Origin: Acanthaster planci
Lineage: Eukaryota > Echinodermata > Asteroidea > Valvatida > Acanthasteridae
Assembly: GCF_001949145.1 (NCBI RefSeq)
Contig: NW_019091367.1
Coordinates: forward strand, 2,321,358 to 2,385,357
Length of the DNA: 64,000 bases
Direction: 5' to 3'
Positions within the stretch are counted from its first letter, which is position 1. The number at the start of each line of letters is the position of its first letter. Made by a program: the position numbers and the translations under genes. Shown here one piece after another: positions 30,569 to 45,500 of this stretch. The notes under the pieces are model-generated. The model was not told where the DNA came from and did not search any database. It saw only the letters and a list, made by a program, of their open reading frames with translations.

Positions 30569-33500
30569 CTGTAAAAATGGGAGGGAAAAAAAGACACAGA
30601 TGTCCTCTAAATAACAGATGGAAAGGTTATGATACATGTGTTACTTAAAATATGACAGCCTTCACAATCCAGAGGTCATATTAGGAAACCATTCTGATCA
30701 GTATAGTCAAGCAGTAACGACAGCTCTTTGCCATTTGTACATACAGCGCTCTCAGTCAAAATCTGACCATGAAACAGCACCTACATGTAACTTCTATGGC
30801 CTGGAACTGTTACCCCAAAAATCTAATATCTGTCACCATCAAAATCAGCACAGTGGCTGTACAACAAATTGCTACCATGGCGACATCGATCATGTGCAAA
30901 TTTGGAATGTTACAATTTATGGCCTTATTTCTACAGGATCAATAACATCACATCGATGGAATGTCATCCCTTAACCCTAAAACAGTTGCTGTGCTCTTGT
31001 TCCGTTTTACGTAACTTTTACAATGTATGCTTCCCGCCTTCCTTTCAACTTTTAGGTAACTACATGTAACAACAGATTGTAACTGACATATTGGTGTACA
31101 TCACACATGTCCTCTCAAGACAGATGTGCAAGTAAATATCCACTATAGTTGCTGTACTACTAGAGTTGAATAGTCCCACTGGACAGAGTGTTTTACAGTC
31201 ACTGGATACACTGATGATGCAGGGGTAAGTGTGTGAGCTTTTTCTATTGGGGTTGTCAACTTTTCACCTCTGCCTTATTTGGAAACCCTTATTTCAAGGG
31301 GAAGGGTACATGTACACGTATGCCTTGATTTTAATCATTTGAGTCAAATTACGTGGACAATATTGAAGGGGGGCTCGTTAGAGGTCTGCGTAAAAGATTT
31401 AAGGTGATCGATGATTCTAAAGGAACCACATGCAAGGGAAAGGCACAGGTACCTTTCTCCCACATTGTCAAATTTCAAAAATTCAACGAGGACAGGCACT
31501 AATATTTTGTACAGCCATTCCAGCAGAAATGCACTTTATCATGTCTTAGTCTATGTGTAACTGCTGTAGATTATCCAAATATGACAACTCTACTAACAGG
31601 TGGATGGAGTTTGATGTCATGGCAACCACTTTTTTTTCAAAAAGGAAAAGACTGGGGCAATGGGGATAAATATTATTTGCTGACCTGCAGAAGAAGTTAA
31701 AATGACCTCCGGAAGAAGAAGGCAGGCCATGGACTGTTTGAAAACAGGCTTCTTGCTATAGCTACAGAGACATTCCAGTAGCACAGGGTTGCAAGACAGT
31801 TATCGAGAAAGCTCTCTGTCAATATTTTGCCTGAACCTCAAGGTTTTGTCTTCCTTGGGGGGAGGAGAATAGACAATAGGAGGGCAATGCCAGACAAAAC
31901 TACCATCCATCTCTTCTCTACCAACCTGACAAATGCCTGGAGGAGCAGGAATGAGAGGTCAATTGGTGACCTGCCCCCTTGGAGACTTGGATGATTCATA
32001 CCAGTAGATGCCCAGGGAAGGCAAGCAGAATTAAAGGGAGGTACAGGGGACAAACCTGTTGGCCACTTTGGACTTGCCTGTAGTGCTAGTGGGAGGAAGT
32101 ACTGTACATGTGTGTGTACATGCACACGTACATGTACATGTAAGTGGTGTTTACCACATCCTATATGCTATGCCGCTTCACTGCATTTGTACTGAGGTAT
32201 TAATTCTTCCAATAAAAAACTCGCACTGTTTCCTTTTCACTTTTACTGACATCTGATGAATAAAAGTTAATAATAATAATAGTAATTTCACATTCATTTT
32301 GTGCCAATTTCACACCAGTGATCAAAGGCACATTCCACAGTCAACTTAAAAAGGCGAGATTAAAAATGAAACAAACATCTTAACTGTATTTTAACTTAAT
32401 ACAGAATATCAGAAAAATCTTTACGGGTTTACAGGGGTGAACGAGTTGAATAACCAGACCTATCCAAGATGTTTCAAAATCCGTCAGGGATTTTAGAGGA
32501 TTTCACAGGACTTGGAAGTTAAGAAGGAGGTAGTCACTTTTGCTTTGTGCTGGCTTTGACTCCCTTTAAAGCCTATGTGTCATTGGTTTCCAACATGTTG
32601 GTGGACTGTGGCAGATTCAGAGATGTATTTTTGCGTTGGGGAGATGTTAATTATATATATAAAACGGTATTAATATACGTTGGGTACGGGCAAAACCGTT
32701 TTATATATATAATTAGATTTAGAGATGTTGTTAACACAAATGTTGGGGGGGGGAGTGTTTAAGGTTAAACAGCCAACTTCTGATTGAAAGAGTTCAACAG
32801 ATAATTTGGGAGACAACATTGGTGCAAGTGTGACGTACCAAAGTTTAAAATTCTACTCAGAGGCCCAGAGGGCCTGAATTCAGTTGGCTGAATTTTCCTC
32901 TATTTTCCGAACAGCACTCCAAAATTTTAATGGAGAGTGTAACCTGCATGGTGGTTACCAAGAGAAAATTTTCCTTCCTCCATATACGTCATCAGGTCCT
33001 ACGGTACCACAACAAACATTAATACCAAAGCATGATGCAAATATTTTTAAAATACCGGTACACGTATACACAGATTGAAATTGCCAAATGTGCATTGTAC
33101 ATGTACAAATGTGTACAGTACTATACAATATTTGATGACCACCATACAACCAACGCTCATCCTGGCAAGTAAGACACTTTGACAAAGTAGCTTCCTTTTG
33201 GAGGGGGGGGCATTTTCTCCCTTTTATACATGCACCTGCTTCTGTTGTATTCTCTCTGAACATTATGCATGATTCGACAACCCTCGAATATACATTTTTT
33301 TGGTCAGTTTTGTTTTTATCACACTGATGTGCTTACTCTGTAAGATATCCCCGGAGATTACAATATATAAAATAAAAACAAACTTTGTTGTTTTGTCAGT
33401 GTGCATACATCCAACTGGGCGGCCAACAATTCACGAACCAGTTTCAAAGGCAAGTGAAATCTAACCCTGAAACTATAACTCTTCATTCCACACCGAAGAA

Positions 33501-36500
33501 ATATCACGTACCATACTGGTACAATATGTACTCAATCATCAGTAATTTCCTGGAACAACAAAATCCCCTAAACACCAAATGAATTGGAAAACTGTGGCTT
33601 GCATGTACGTACAAATTGTTGCATACGGGTATCTGATGATTATTTGCCAACACTTTGAACACAGTACATAGTGAGCATAACATACATGTAGGTGTATGGG
33701 ACGTAGTTTCCCTTGGCAGTGTGCAGTAAACAAGCAATAAACTGTGGGTCAGTTAGCTCCATGGTCATCAGTCAGAGATGTGCTGGTCATTGGAACATCT
33801 ACAGTTAAACTTCCTTATGAAGTGTGATCAAATATTTGGGTGCATGATCTAACAGTTATTTTTTCTGTTGTTAAACTGTAGAATGGACGGCATGTATGTG
33901 TACTGTACCTGTAAACGCACCAAAAGGTCCAATTTCTGTAAACAAAAACAACTGAACATGTAAATACTGTCTCTATAATTGAAACAAATATTTGACTTGT
34001 TAAGAAGCCTTCCACTTTCTGCAGAGGTCATAACTTATCATCACTTGGGATGGGTCAAACTACAGACAGACTCCGGTCAAGACCAGCCTCTGCTGGCTAG
34101 GCTAGGCCGACCTGGCCATGACCACACCAGTCCTGATGGTGATGGGGCCACCTGCTGTTATAACCAATTTGGCAGTGTCCAATCACACACTGGACTGACA
34201 TGGCATTAACAGGGTCATTACTGCAGGGACCATTTGGTCAGTGGGTCTACAGTACTTAAGTAGGTTACATGTACATGTACACGTAGGTCCTGTACTTTTG
34301 GAATGTATTTATTATTCATCCATGGTTAGGTCTTGTTTGATGATATCATTTATCACACAGCATTTTTATTTCACTGAATAAATAACTATTAACCCTGAAT
34401 TATCAAGTTGATCTTATCTTGCCTATTGTTCAGTAGAGAAACTTTTTAACCTGCTTCAATATATGTATATCCAAAGCATTATATTTGTGGGTGTGGGTGT
34501 AGTACGTAAAAACGTGAAACTTGCTCCCTACCCCCATAAACACACCACTGTGTACCCTTGAAAACTAGTTTTTGATTTCAATAAGAAAAACAGCAATGCA
34601 TGGCCAAAACATCAACGAACACTGGCAGCCAACACGGACTGTCTACATGGATACATTTTTACAGCTCAGACATCTCAAGAGATTTCGGTAACTCTGAAAT
34701 CAAACACTCATTTTGAAAATAACGGTATCTCCAAAATTATTTCAGCGTTCATCTCACTGATAATCCAATGCATTAATTTGTTTCAACAGAAGTGTTAAGG
34801 GCCCAATGTTTCAATTCTGACTGCATCCTTCTAGAAGACAATCTTATTTTTGTAAAAGGGAATTCAACATTCAACACAACATTCAACAAAAAATAGAGCT
34901 GTGTGATTTGTCAAGTTGAAATGCATTCAAATTTTCCAAATTTGCAGAGTGAAGATGTGATTTGTCACAAAATCATATTCATGTTCACTTCAGTGCCAAG
35001 TACGAACTGGAAAAAAGAACTGAAAAACATCCACGAAACATCCGGCACATGACAGGGAAATGCTACGTCTTTAAGGATTTGAGTTCTATCTCCTGAATGG
35101 CTGGATAATTATGTGAATCTGGCTCTCATTCTAGTTAAGAGCAAGAAAATAATGAAACCTGAGAGGTTCTAAAAATTCAGAAGTTTGTAGTTCATAGTCC
35201 CTAATTCCAGAAAGTTTTAGAGAAATCCATGCCTCTGATTTGTGGTGATGCCACATGGGACTATGGGAATTTTTCTGCAACTTCGTTCAGCTAATGCCAA
35301 CACTGAGCTTCGCTGCATCCAAAGTTCCAAACATCTTGGCTGCTGTCTGGCAAATGGCTACGGCTGCCAGCAGTGGCTTTCCTATGGAAGTACATGTACA
35401 TGCTTTTCAGCCGCAGCCACAATGTTTGAACGGAGCTACCGGTATCTGGATATATTTCAATCTCAGTGTCGGGTACTGTCTCCAAGGTACACGTAATGGG
35501 AAAAATGATACGCTATGGGGGAGCTCACAAACAACACAAAATCTCTAACTAAACCAGTGATCTTTGAGGGAATGGTTGCAGGAAACCGAATTAATAGAGA
35601 CTCAGACACCAATACTTGCCTTAAAAAAAGAGACCAAAAAAAAAGGACAGACAGAATTTAATAATGAAAAAGTAACGAGAAAAAAAATGCCAGAACCAAA
35701 AGGACAACAAGATTGAAAAGACTTAACACCAAAAGACTAAAGCTTTAAAAGGACTAAAATCCAATACAGTGTGTAAAATGGACCTTGTGAGTTTACACTC
35801 AGACTTCAATCACTGACTTCTAGCAGACTGCACTCAAGCAGAAAACCACACTCTAGTTAAACTGATCTGCTACACTGAGCATGGCCAGAAAGCTGGGGCT
35901 TCACTTGAACAAATAAACAGGGAGCATACTTGTACTCCTGGAAAAAATCAAGGAGAATTCTAAACTAAAGCTTAACATTTTTTAAGGGGAACTACTTCTA
36001 CGTAAAAACATGTATTAAATAAACTAATTTCTGGCTCTGCCACATACAGGTACCCTTACATGTACTGTATTATACATGTACATGTATGTACAGGACATGG
36101 ATGCAAATACCTTTAAAGTGGTGCACTACATGGCTTTAATGGGTCTCCAAATTTCGCACATGTAACAGGCAAGCTGGAAAGTTGCAATAAATCGCAGATT
36201 TCTCTGAATGGAACCAAACATCAGGTGAAGATATCTACATGCTCTCATGGCCTGAATTTCTAAAGAAAATCAATTCCTGAATTCCCTAGGAGAGGTACCT
36301 ACATGTATATGATCCCCCCTCGCCCCATTTGCTGTATTTTTAGAATTTTTATGTTTATTGTGACAGGCAGTATAAAGCCAGTGCAATTACTGTTTTGCCA
36401 TTTAGAGGCTTCTCATAAGTCACCTGTGGTTGCATTAGAGAATGATTTCATTTTCACAGGATTAGTGATCCATGGGCCTGCCTCCGTAGTTTTATGGCTG

Positions 36501-39500
36501 AAAGAGATTCAGGCCCGAAAGCTGTAAGATTCATCACGTGCTGTTCAACCAAGTTTGACAGGCCCCTCTGGCCCCATCAAACATCGCTGAGTTCAATAGG
36601 CAGGTACTGGTAGGTCAAAAAATAATGCTCTGGACGTCAAGTGGGTTTTTTCTTTCGAAGAGTTGGGAAGGTGGATTTTATCTTTGATATACATGTAGTC
36701 ACCTCAATCCTCAAATGTTAACTGGGACTAACTGAAAAATCTGATCTCGGTATCAGAGTAAAATGTAAATCTATGAGGTACATTCTAAATCTATTTACAT
36801 TTAAACCTACCGTACGAGGAAGTGACTGTTACTATGGTCACATGTACATACACCAGTAAACTGTATTAAGACTAGAAGACAACAGCAAAAATACATCCTA
36901 TTATAAATATCACCCTCAGCTCCAAGATGAAACTCTATCCATCCAAGGATGATGGCATGCTCAACATATCGGATCACCGTGGGAGGCTAGAATTCTAAGA
37001 ACTATACATTTTTATGTTCCAGGAGTTACATACATGTACATGTATAAAGTCAATACTTATTCATGGTACATTATGTAAATGTACTGTATGCTCTCTACAA
37101 AGTACAAGCTTTCGTGCATACATGTGTTGTGTGTACCATTGTTACAATATAAATTTACATTTGTAAACCAAAACCTAATGCAAATGCAGTGCTACGAGTA
37201 TTTCAAGATGCATAAACTCCAAATTTATAATTTCTGGACAACTGTGTGCACATGTCCATGTCCCTATGCGGCATTCTGAAGAACGTGCAGAGCTGATTGC
37301 AAACTGTACAAATCTTTGGCTGCCTAAGTGTAATACAGTTGAACCTCGCTAATAAGAGGTCCTTTGGACTTGGCAAATTACCTTGTTACATGGATAACAG
37401 GAACCTTGTATTATCAGGAATGAAAACTATGGTAAGCACAAGATTGGGACTGAACATATTTCTTGTGAAGCAGAATCTTGTGGTAACAGTGCTCTTATTA
37501 ATTAATGAGGTTCGACTGTACATTGAACTCTTTCGCGTGAAGACTACTGGTAGACACCTTCCCCCTCCCCCTGAAAAAAAATTCCCCAAATTAAGGAGGC
37601 CAGGTTTTGCTTGCAAGGTTGTTGAACTCTAAGACAGTGGAAGACGACTAAAATTCAGCTTCTGTCATCAAAAAGTTCCCACTGTTTTTATTTACATGTA
37701 CACCAGTGGTCCCTTAATGGACACGTGCCAAAAACTTAAGTATTCCTGTGAACAAAATACTCCAGAGATGTGTCAACAAGGGGAGAGGTGTGGAGGCTGT
37801 GACTGAACCCAATTCCAAGAGCGTTACAAGTCAAGCAAATTACAGCTGTTTCTGGTGTTGACAATGACAGTTGGGGGGACAGCTTACAGAAGGGTGAGGG
37901 TCATCAAGGGGAGAGGAGGGGGGAGAGGACGTCAGTGGCACCGATATGGTGGCGGTAAGTTGTAGAGGATGGGGGAAAATAGATCATACATCTACATGGG
38001 AATGTATTTGTAGGGTAATGATTGAGATCACATCTTAACCTTGAAACAGCGCAATGGTGTAGCTAGGATTTTACTGGCGGGGGGCCACAAAGGGACACCA
38101 GCATCTTATGGGGGGGGGACACCAGCTTTCAGTGGTGTGGTTTTTGAGGGCATGTTTTTGTTAGCCTTGTTCAATATCCATTCCTCCGTTGTTTCAATGG
38201 GGGGCACCTGGGGANATGGGGGGGGCACCAGCTTTCAGTGGTGTGGTTTTTGAGGGCATGTTTTTGTTAGCCTTGTTCAATATCCATTCCTCCGTTTTTT
38301 CAGTGGGGGGCACCTGGGGAGGGGGGCACCGGGAATTTGTGGGGGGGCCACGAGCCACTGAAATAGCAGGTGGGAAGGACCAAAATCTACCCTCCTGTAA
38401 GTTTTCTCATATACCGGTAACATCACAACATACCAGTATCCAATTGTGCTAAAGCCCCTAAAAAGGCCCTCCCCTGTCTTCCGTGGACACTATTTTGGAA
38501 TAAAACTGGGCACATATGTAGCATTCTGGTTTCATTTTTTTTTCTCAAAACAGGTACATGTTCATGTAGGTCAAGAACACTTCCAACTGACTGACCTCAA
38601 TCTAGTAGCACTTGCTGGAGGGCATCACGTAAATGTATCCTCTTTCCTTGATTGTTTCCACAAATTTTACAGCACAAATAAATGTCAAAGCCAGGGATTT
38701 TACTGGACCCTAAGTTAAATAAAACTTCACTGATCTCATCAGTGAGTGTTCAACATTTCATCCAGATGTTGATGTCTGATGTAGAACAACCTCAATGATC
38801 TTCTTTGTGCATATGTACAGAATGTAACTCAGATTTGTCAAAATCAGGCAAGATTTTTCATGTTTGAGAGTAAATTGGACGCACTATCAGGCCGCCCAAG
38901 CCAATATTGAAGCAATGCAATGTTCCCCCGAAGAGTTGAAATTTCCACAACATACAGTGCACAGCTACATGCCAGTGCATGCATATGCCCCAATTGGAAT
39001 ACTCTCCGCTAAAAAAAAAAGAAACCTTCGGGGCACTCCCATCCTCTGTATCAACTGTCTCCATCTCTGCATGTGGGCTGACATTTACCACAGGAACCCT
39101 CAGTATCAAAACCTCTACCGCCATTCACTGGTAGCCTTGCGCACTGCAATTTCAGGATGGCGGTGCCCTGATAAAAGGAGAGCCTTGAGACCGGGAGATA
39201 CCGGTAACAGCATGACATCGTGAATCTGGCTGGGGGTGATTGCTCTATAACAATAGCATAGATGTAGTGGGTGGTGAATTTTAAGAATTATTGTTTCACG
39301 TATTTCCTCACTTGTTTGTGCTTTTTATTTTCGTTTTACCGGTATTATAACTTGATCCGATGTGGGCCGGGCAGACGATGATTAACCCGTCCAGACGGGA
39401 AGTATGTAACCTGAACTAGCTAACTATTCATTTACCCTGTACAGGTCACATAGCATTCAGACAATGTAAATATGTGAAGATTTTTTTCTTAGAATAGTAA

Positions 39501-42500
39501 GAATGCACAGGAATTCTCAGATTTCACATTACAATGGGCCTGTTTGTTTCACACGGATCCGGATCACAATCAGTGATCTAACGTTGGTTCACTGACACCA
39601 GAACCCGCCACATGGATAGAGTGAACCAGCGTTAGGATCACTGATCACGATCTCGTGAAACGAACAGGTTGGCCAATGGTTTCGAAGCAACATCATTGGT
39701 CATTACAGCCTATGCACACAATGCTCTTTGGTCAAACCTGAACCACCCTTTTGTTTGCCTGTTTTGTATAGGAGTAGGGCCTAAACCATTGTTACGGGCG
39801 TTGTCAAAAAACAGGATTACTTCTGGAATGCAACCTCGCCTAGTTTATCAGCCAAGCCCAGATGTGTCTGAGTTAAGGGGCAAAGGTATACGTAAAGACA
39901 TGTTGATATGCACATGTACATGTGTCAAGTTCTGGTATTCAAGGTGTTTTTTCACACTACATCCTATTGAGGAGAAAATGAGAAGGCGTCACAGTCGTAT
40001 ACTGAAAGTGATTCCTAAAAAGTGACTTGATTTCTAATCAGTACTTTTGGAATGAAAACTTTACGCAAAGGCACCAAGACAGCATCAGGTTTGTCTTGCA
40101 ATTGCAACAAATTTCACTCAATCTCAAGATGCATATTAAAAAGTATTCTGATTTGATGTACAGAAATTTTTATACATGTACATCACCCTGACCGGCAAAT
40201 ATGAATCTTTTTTTCCAGATGTTCAGAAAAAATTGACACTCCGATAAATTCATCGCATCCACTCTACCCACACTCGGCTTGGAAAAGGTCAATCACAATT
40301 TTTCCCGTGCTGGAAAAAATTTATTACTGGATGGGTGTAGGATGGCCTTTTTTTTTACTTTATCTTTTTTGCAATGAACTACAGGTAAGAAGACAGTGAT
40401 TTATTCATCTGATTAAAACAATGGACAGCTCAGGGAGGCTGGTGGAGCTTTTACCTGGATCATTTCCCCTGTGCAATATTTAACAAGCGACACTGATACT
40501 CCAGATTTGTGTGGGTGATGGCCGCCGTTACCAAATGACGTCACCAAATGACGTCAACGAGCGTATTTCCAAATGCGAAGACTTGGAGGACATGGTCACT
40601 GGCTTCCTTTTGCACAGAGTGATGGGTGTGGGGTAAGGAGCGGGCTGAGAGTAGGGTAAAGCATGGGGTAGGGTAAGTGGAGGGGGTGAAGGGTACTGGC
40701 AGACGGGGGGTGGGGTTGAATCCAAATGTTTCTTTTTGCCACAGTCTAGGACTAAAGGATTACGGTCCACAGACAAACTGTGGTTTCATGTATCATAATT
40801 CTTCAATATGGGCTTATCATATTCAATGTGAAAAGGCCTACACATTCAAAGGGACTAAGAGGTTAAAAAAAAATACTTTTAACATACTTTTCCAAATTAT
40901 GACCCCAAAAATAGTACAGACAGTAATGTGACACTGTGACAGGGCATGACGTAGTTCACAAGTCACAAGCACATGTGGAAAATACATGTAAATGAGTGCA
41001 CAGGTACCCCAGTAATATGAATGTACATTTATGTATATGTACATCATTGGAAAAGTACACATACATGTACCTTCAAATCTGAATGACAGGTGCGGTGTCA
41101 ATGCTATTGTCAGGACAATATGGTAACTTTCGCCAAACTCCTAAAACAGTTACTGGAATTCACTTTAAAAGGTCAATGGTCAACAGACGGCGGGGTTCAA
41201 ATTCATTTAATGAACCTCGGAGCCCAGACAACCTAATACTGTACTTACTGGTACATAAATTATGTACAGGAATATTTGCCTGATATTAGTGGGTATTCGT
41301 GAAATTGCGGCCTAGATACCACACATGTAAATACAGTACATATGCATATACATACATGTAAGTCCACATCAGTGGTAATGAAACACACATGTACATGTAA
41401 CTATGCCCATTAGTTATGGCTGGGATTTCTGCCAGTTCTACATCATCAATGTGCCTCAGTATTTGAAAATTATGAACTGATGTATCAGTAGGCAACAGTT
41501 AAAGGTCAAATCTAATCTAAAGATGGGCCCACCACATACAGTCACAACCATCCACCAGATTAGCAGCATTTCAACCTTAATTCAATTCAGTTTTCTGTTT
41601 CTCCTGGCACACACACATGTTGCGTACACATGCAAGTGTACTCCCTTCAAAAGAGTTTCCTGAAAGATTGTAGAAAACTTTTTAAGCATTTTCACTTTCT
41701 TAGAGGACCCCCTAAATCCCATCTATGACCTTGCGAAATGTCACCCCTTCACCTTTGAACTCAAGGTACATGTAGAGTATGCTGTACTTGCCTGGGCTTC
41801 AACTGCCGATTCTCAGTTCTCTCCCCCCCCCTCCCATTCAACATTCAGGAAGAGTGTCCCCAACCTCATGGCAACAAGGCAAATCATGGCCAGGGGCCAA
41901 CTTGACACTTGGGAGGTCAAGAAGTCGAGAGGTTAAATTCGCGGGTGGTTGTTTCCTAGCCAGATTTAAAAAAACATTCTCAACGAACTACCAGTTGAGC
42001 TAACTTTTACCGGTATGTTGGACGAAACTATGCTGTGACAGTGACTCAAGTACAAGAGCAGGTGCATATGAGCCTTAAGATACCCCCCCGCCCCAATCTG
42101 GCAGGGTGCATGTATACCTCATTTTTAAACTTTAATTACTGTGGCATAATAATGGACTTTGAGAGTAGTACTAGAAATATTGTTGGTTTGGGCAAGTTCC
42201 AATTATCCCTCGAACAAGGTAGGCCTACAGTGCAACTTGTAAGAGCAACAAAACGAGAGTGGGATAAGTTACTGGGATACTGATACTGAATGAAGAACTT
42301 ACCGCTGTCTTCATCTCATTCATGTTAGATTCCGTGTTTAATATTCCCACGACTTGATTACCATCTATCACGCTTTCTCCTAAAGAAAAGCAAATTACAT
42401 GCCAGTATTATATCGGTGGATATGCACTTGGCCATGTAAACGAATGGCAACCAAAGTGTGCAACTGGCTACACGATGCATTGCACCGCAGTTTCAAAATG

Positions 42501-45500
42501 TAAGCGGATTTAACCTGCAACAATGAACGGCTTTTGTACATACACTAGAATATCCATTTTCATCACTTGTCCAAATGTTAGCATATCATTAGAACATTTG
42601 GCAGGTTTTTTTTTCTTAAAATTGAAAGAGAAATGAGGGATACCAGATATAAGCTCAGACATGGAGCTTTGGAAAATCACATGTCCTGATCCTAACCATT
42701 TGCATCAATATGACCACTTCAGATTGTTAAAAGCATTCTTTTTCCAAGAAGCTTCTCAAAGTCTTTTATTATTCATAAAGCCCTCAACCAATGATCTTTG
42801 ATTGGACAGCATATGCCCATATTGCCATTCACAAACAAATGTGGTCTCTGCGACACAATTTTTTATGGGGGGGGATGCCACCTCATTGGATACAGCAGGG
42901 TGTGCTATACCTGTTTATAATTTTCAAAGGTTTTGCACAGGATACAGCGCTAACAAAACAATTACAGACACTTTTCATTTGACAATCTGTGGTGTAAATA
43001 AAAATAAGTCGAGTGAGTGTGAATGAACTGTAAGAGTCCTGGCCCAACAGCTGTGTTTGAGGTTTAGGCCGTTTTCCAATACGCAACTTCAGCTCCATCT
43101 CAGGCTTCAACTGTTTTTTTACTAGCTGACTTTGAAGCTGTAAGCGCAGTAATCAGTCTAATTAGTGCCACAGAACATCAAACCAAATATTACAGTAATC
43201 CCATGTAATTTAAATGCTTCAGGCCCATAATCAGGGATTGGTTTTGAGAACGAAGCCTGAGACGGAGACAAAGTTGAGTATTGGAAAACGGCCTTAGTCT
43301 TTCGGTGAGACTTCATCCAGCGCAGGAGTGCTTTGGGCTTTCGAAGGTGGCACCTAGTGACAACTGGAGGCGTTCTTAATGAGCTATCTGCCTGGTACAT
43401 AGAAGTCACTGCCCACAACCTCTTCCATCCAGCTTCCTTTGTCACCCACCTGAATCCCCCCCTCTGCTCCTCGCAAAGAACGTGATGTGCAGAACCCCAT
43501 CTTTGACGACTGGGGATGGGCTCACGTAGACGATGTCTTCTGCTTGGACGGTCGAGGGGGCTTGCCGTTTCCGACTTTTGTTCCGCAACATCGGGGCAAC
43601 AGTGTTGCGGAAGATCACATCTTTTTGGGCGAGCCAGTTATCTCTCTGCGGAGACAAAACAGAAACAAAATAGATAAAGAGAGAAGAAACTAGTGGGCTG
43701 GAACAAAAAATGAACGTTTACGCTGGACGTAGACATTCCCTAGCGTTCTCATGTATGATGACCTATGGGTACTTTTACCACAAACAATTGCCTTTTTAAA
43801 CGAGAGTTTTTTGTCACATCTGAAATTTTATACCAAATATCCTAAACATTTTCACTCTGCCTAACTGTCAAATGCAAACACAAAATGAGGACAGCCTTTG
43901 CTTCTGAGGAAAATCCAAGATAGCTTTGTGTAGGCCTCGGTGCACTGAAGTGTGCAATGTACATGTCAGGTTAGTACAGTTGTCCTGTATACTCCCAATA
44001 AACATCAAAAATTTACATTTAAAATGAGGCCAAGATGGCTGAAGTTTCATTCTTGGAAACCATCAAAACTTACCATGATGCCTCTTGACTCCACAGTAAA
44101 TGTTCCTTTTTTTTCCTCCTCAGTCAAAGTTGATAAAGGTTTAAACTGCGGCTTTGATGGCATGAAGGTCGCCACAACAGGCACACCTGTTGTTAGCCTC
44201 TGTGTCTCTGTCGTTAAGTCTGCAGGTGGCTGAGGTGTTGCTGCTGCAGGAGTTGGTTGCAATGTTGTTTCTGCTAATTTAGTGGTTTCTGCAAGTGCTT
44301 GTGTTGTCACTGCTGCAGGTGTTTGAGTTGTGACCACAGATGGCTGGGTTGTTGCTACAGTTGTTTGAGTTGTTTCTGCAGGCAGTTGAGTTGTTTCTGC
44401 AGGTGGCAGGGTTGTTTCTGTGNNNNNNNNNNNNNNNNNNNNNNNNNNNNNNNNNNNNNNNNNNNNNNNNNNNNNNNNNNNNNNNNNNNNNNNNNNNNNN
44501 NNNNNNNNNNNNNNNNNNNNNNNNNNNNNNNNNNNNNNNNNNNNNNNNNNNNNNNNNNNNNNNNNNNNNNNNNNNNNNNNNNNNNNNNNNNNNNNNNNNN
44601 NNNNNNNNNNNNNNNNNNNNNNNNNNNNNNNNNNNNNNNNNNNNNNNNNNNNNNNNNNNNNNNNNNNNNNNNNNNNNNNNNNNNNNNNNNNNNNNNNNNN
44701 NNNNNNNNNNNNNNNNNNNNNNNNNNNNNNNNNNNNNNNNNNNNNNNNNNNNNNNNNNNNNNNNNNNNNNNNNNNNNNNNNNNNNNNNNNNNNNNNNNNN
44801 NNNNNNNNNNNNNNNNNNNNNNNNNNNNNNNNNNNNNNNNNNNNNNNNNNNNNNNNNNNNNNNNNNNNNNNNNNNNNNNNNNNNNNNNNNNNNNNNNNNN
44901 NNNNNNNNNNNNNNNNNNNNNNNNNNNNNNNNNNNNNNNNNNNNNNNNNNNNNNNNNNNNNNNNNNNNNNNNNNNNNNNNNNNNNNNNNNNNNNNNNNNN
45001 NNNNNNNNNNNNNNNNNNNNNNNNNNNNNNNNNNNNNNNNNNNNNNNNNNNNNNNNNNNNNNNNNNNNGACAGTTGAGTTGTTTCTTCAGGCAGTTGAGT
45101 TGTTTCTGCAGACAGTTGAGTTGTTTCTACAGGTGGAAGGGTTGTTTCTGCAGGCAGTTGAGTTGTTCCTGTTTGTGGTAGGGTTGTTTCTGCAGGTGGT
45201 AGGGTTGTTTCTGCAGGTGGTAGGGTTGTTTCTGCGGGTGGTAGGGTTGTTTCTGCGGGTGGTAGGGTTGTTTCTGCGGGTGGTAGGGTTGTTTTTGCAG
45301 ATGGTGGGGTTGTTTCTGCAGGTAGTTGACTTGTTACTGCTGAAAGTGCTTCAGTTGGGACAACTGTAGATGCTGCAAAGGGGGATGTGCCATCATCAGT
45401 TAAAAAGGCTGTTGTTGTTGTGTTCTGATAAGGTTTTACTACAGGTCTTTGGACGCTTGTTAAAACTTCTGAAGTACTTTCAACTTGGATGGGACTCGGG

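Larger units (their letters stand above)
30569..42302 (-). other. Mucin gene intron 4 (11.7 kb)
   Basis: No coding exon is recognisable. It contains a perfect AT-rich hairpin (32648-32715), a 106-bp tandem repeat (38121-38330), an inverted-repeat MITE (39536-39674), a pair of CRE-type sites (40536-40556), and many TACATGTA and ACCGGT palindromes. Confidence 0.65.
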
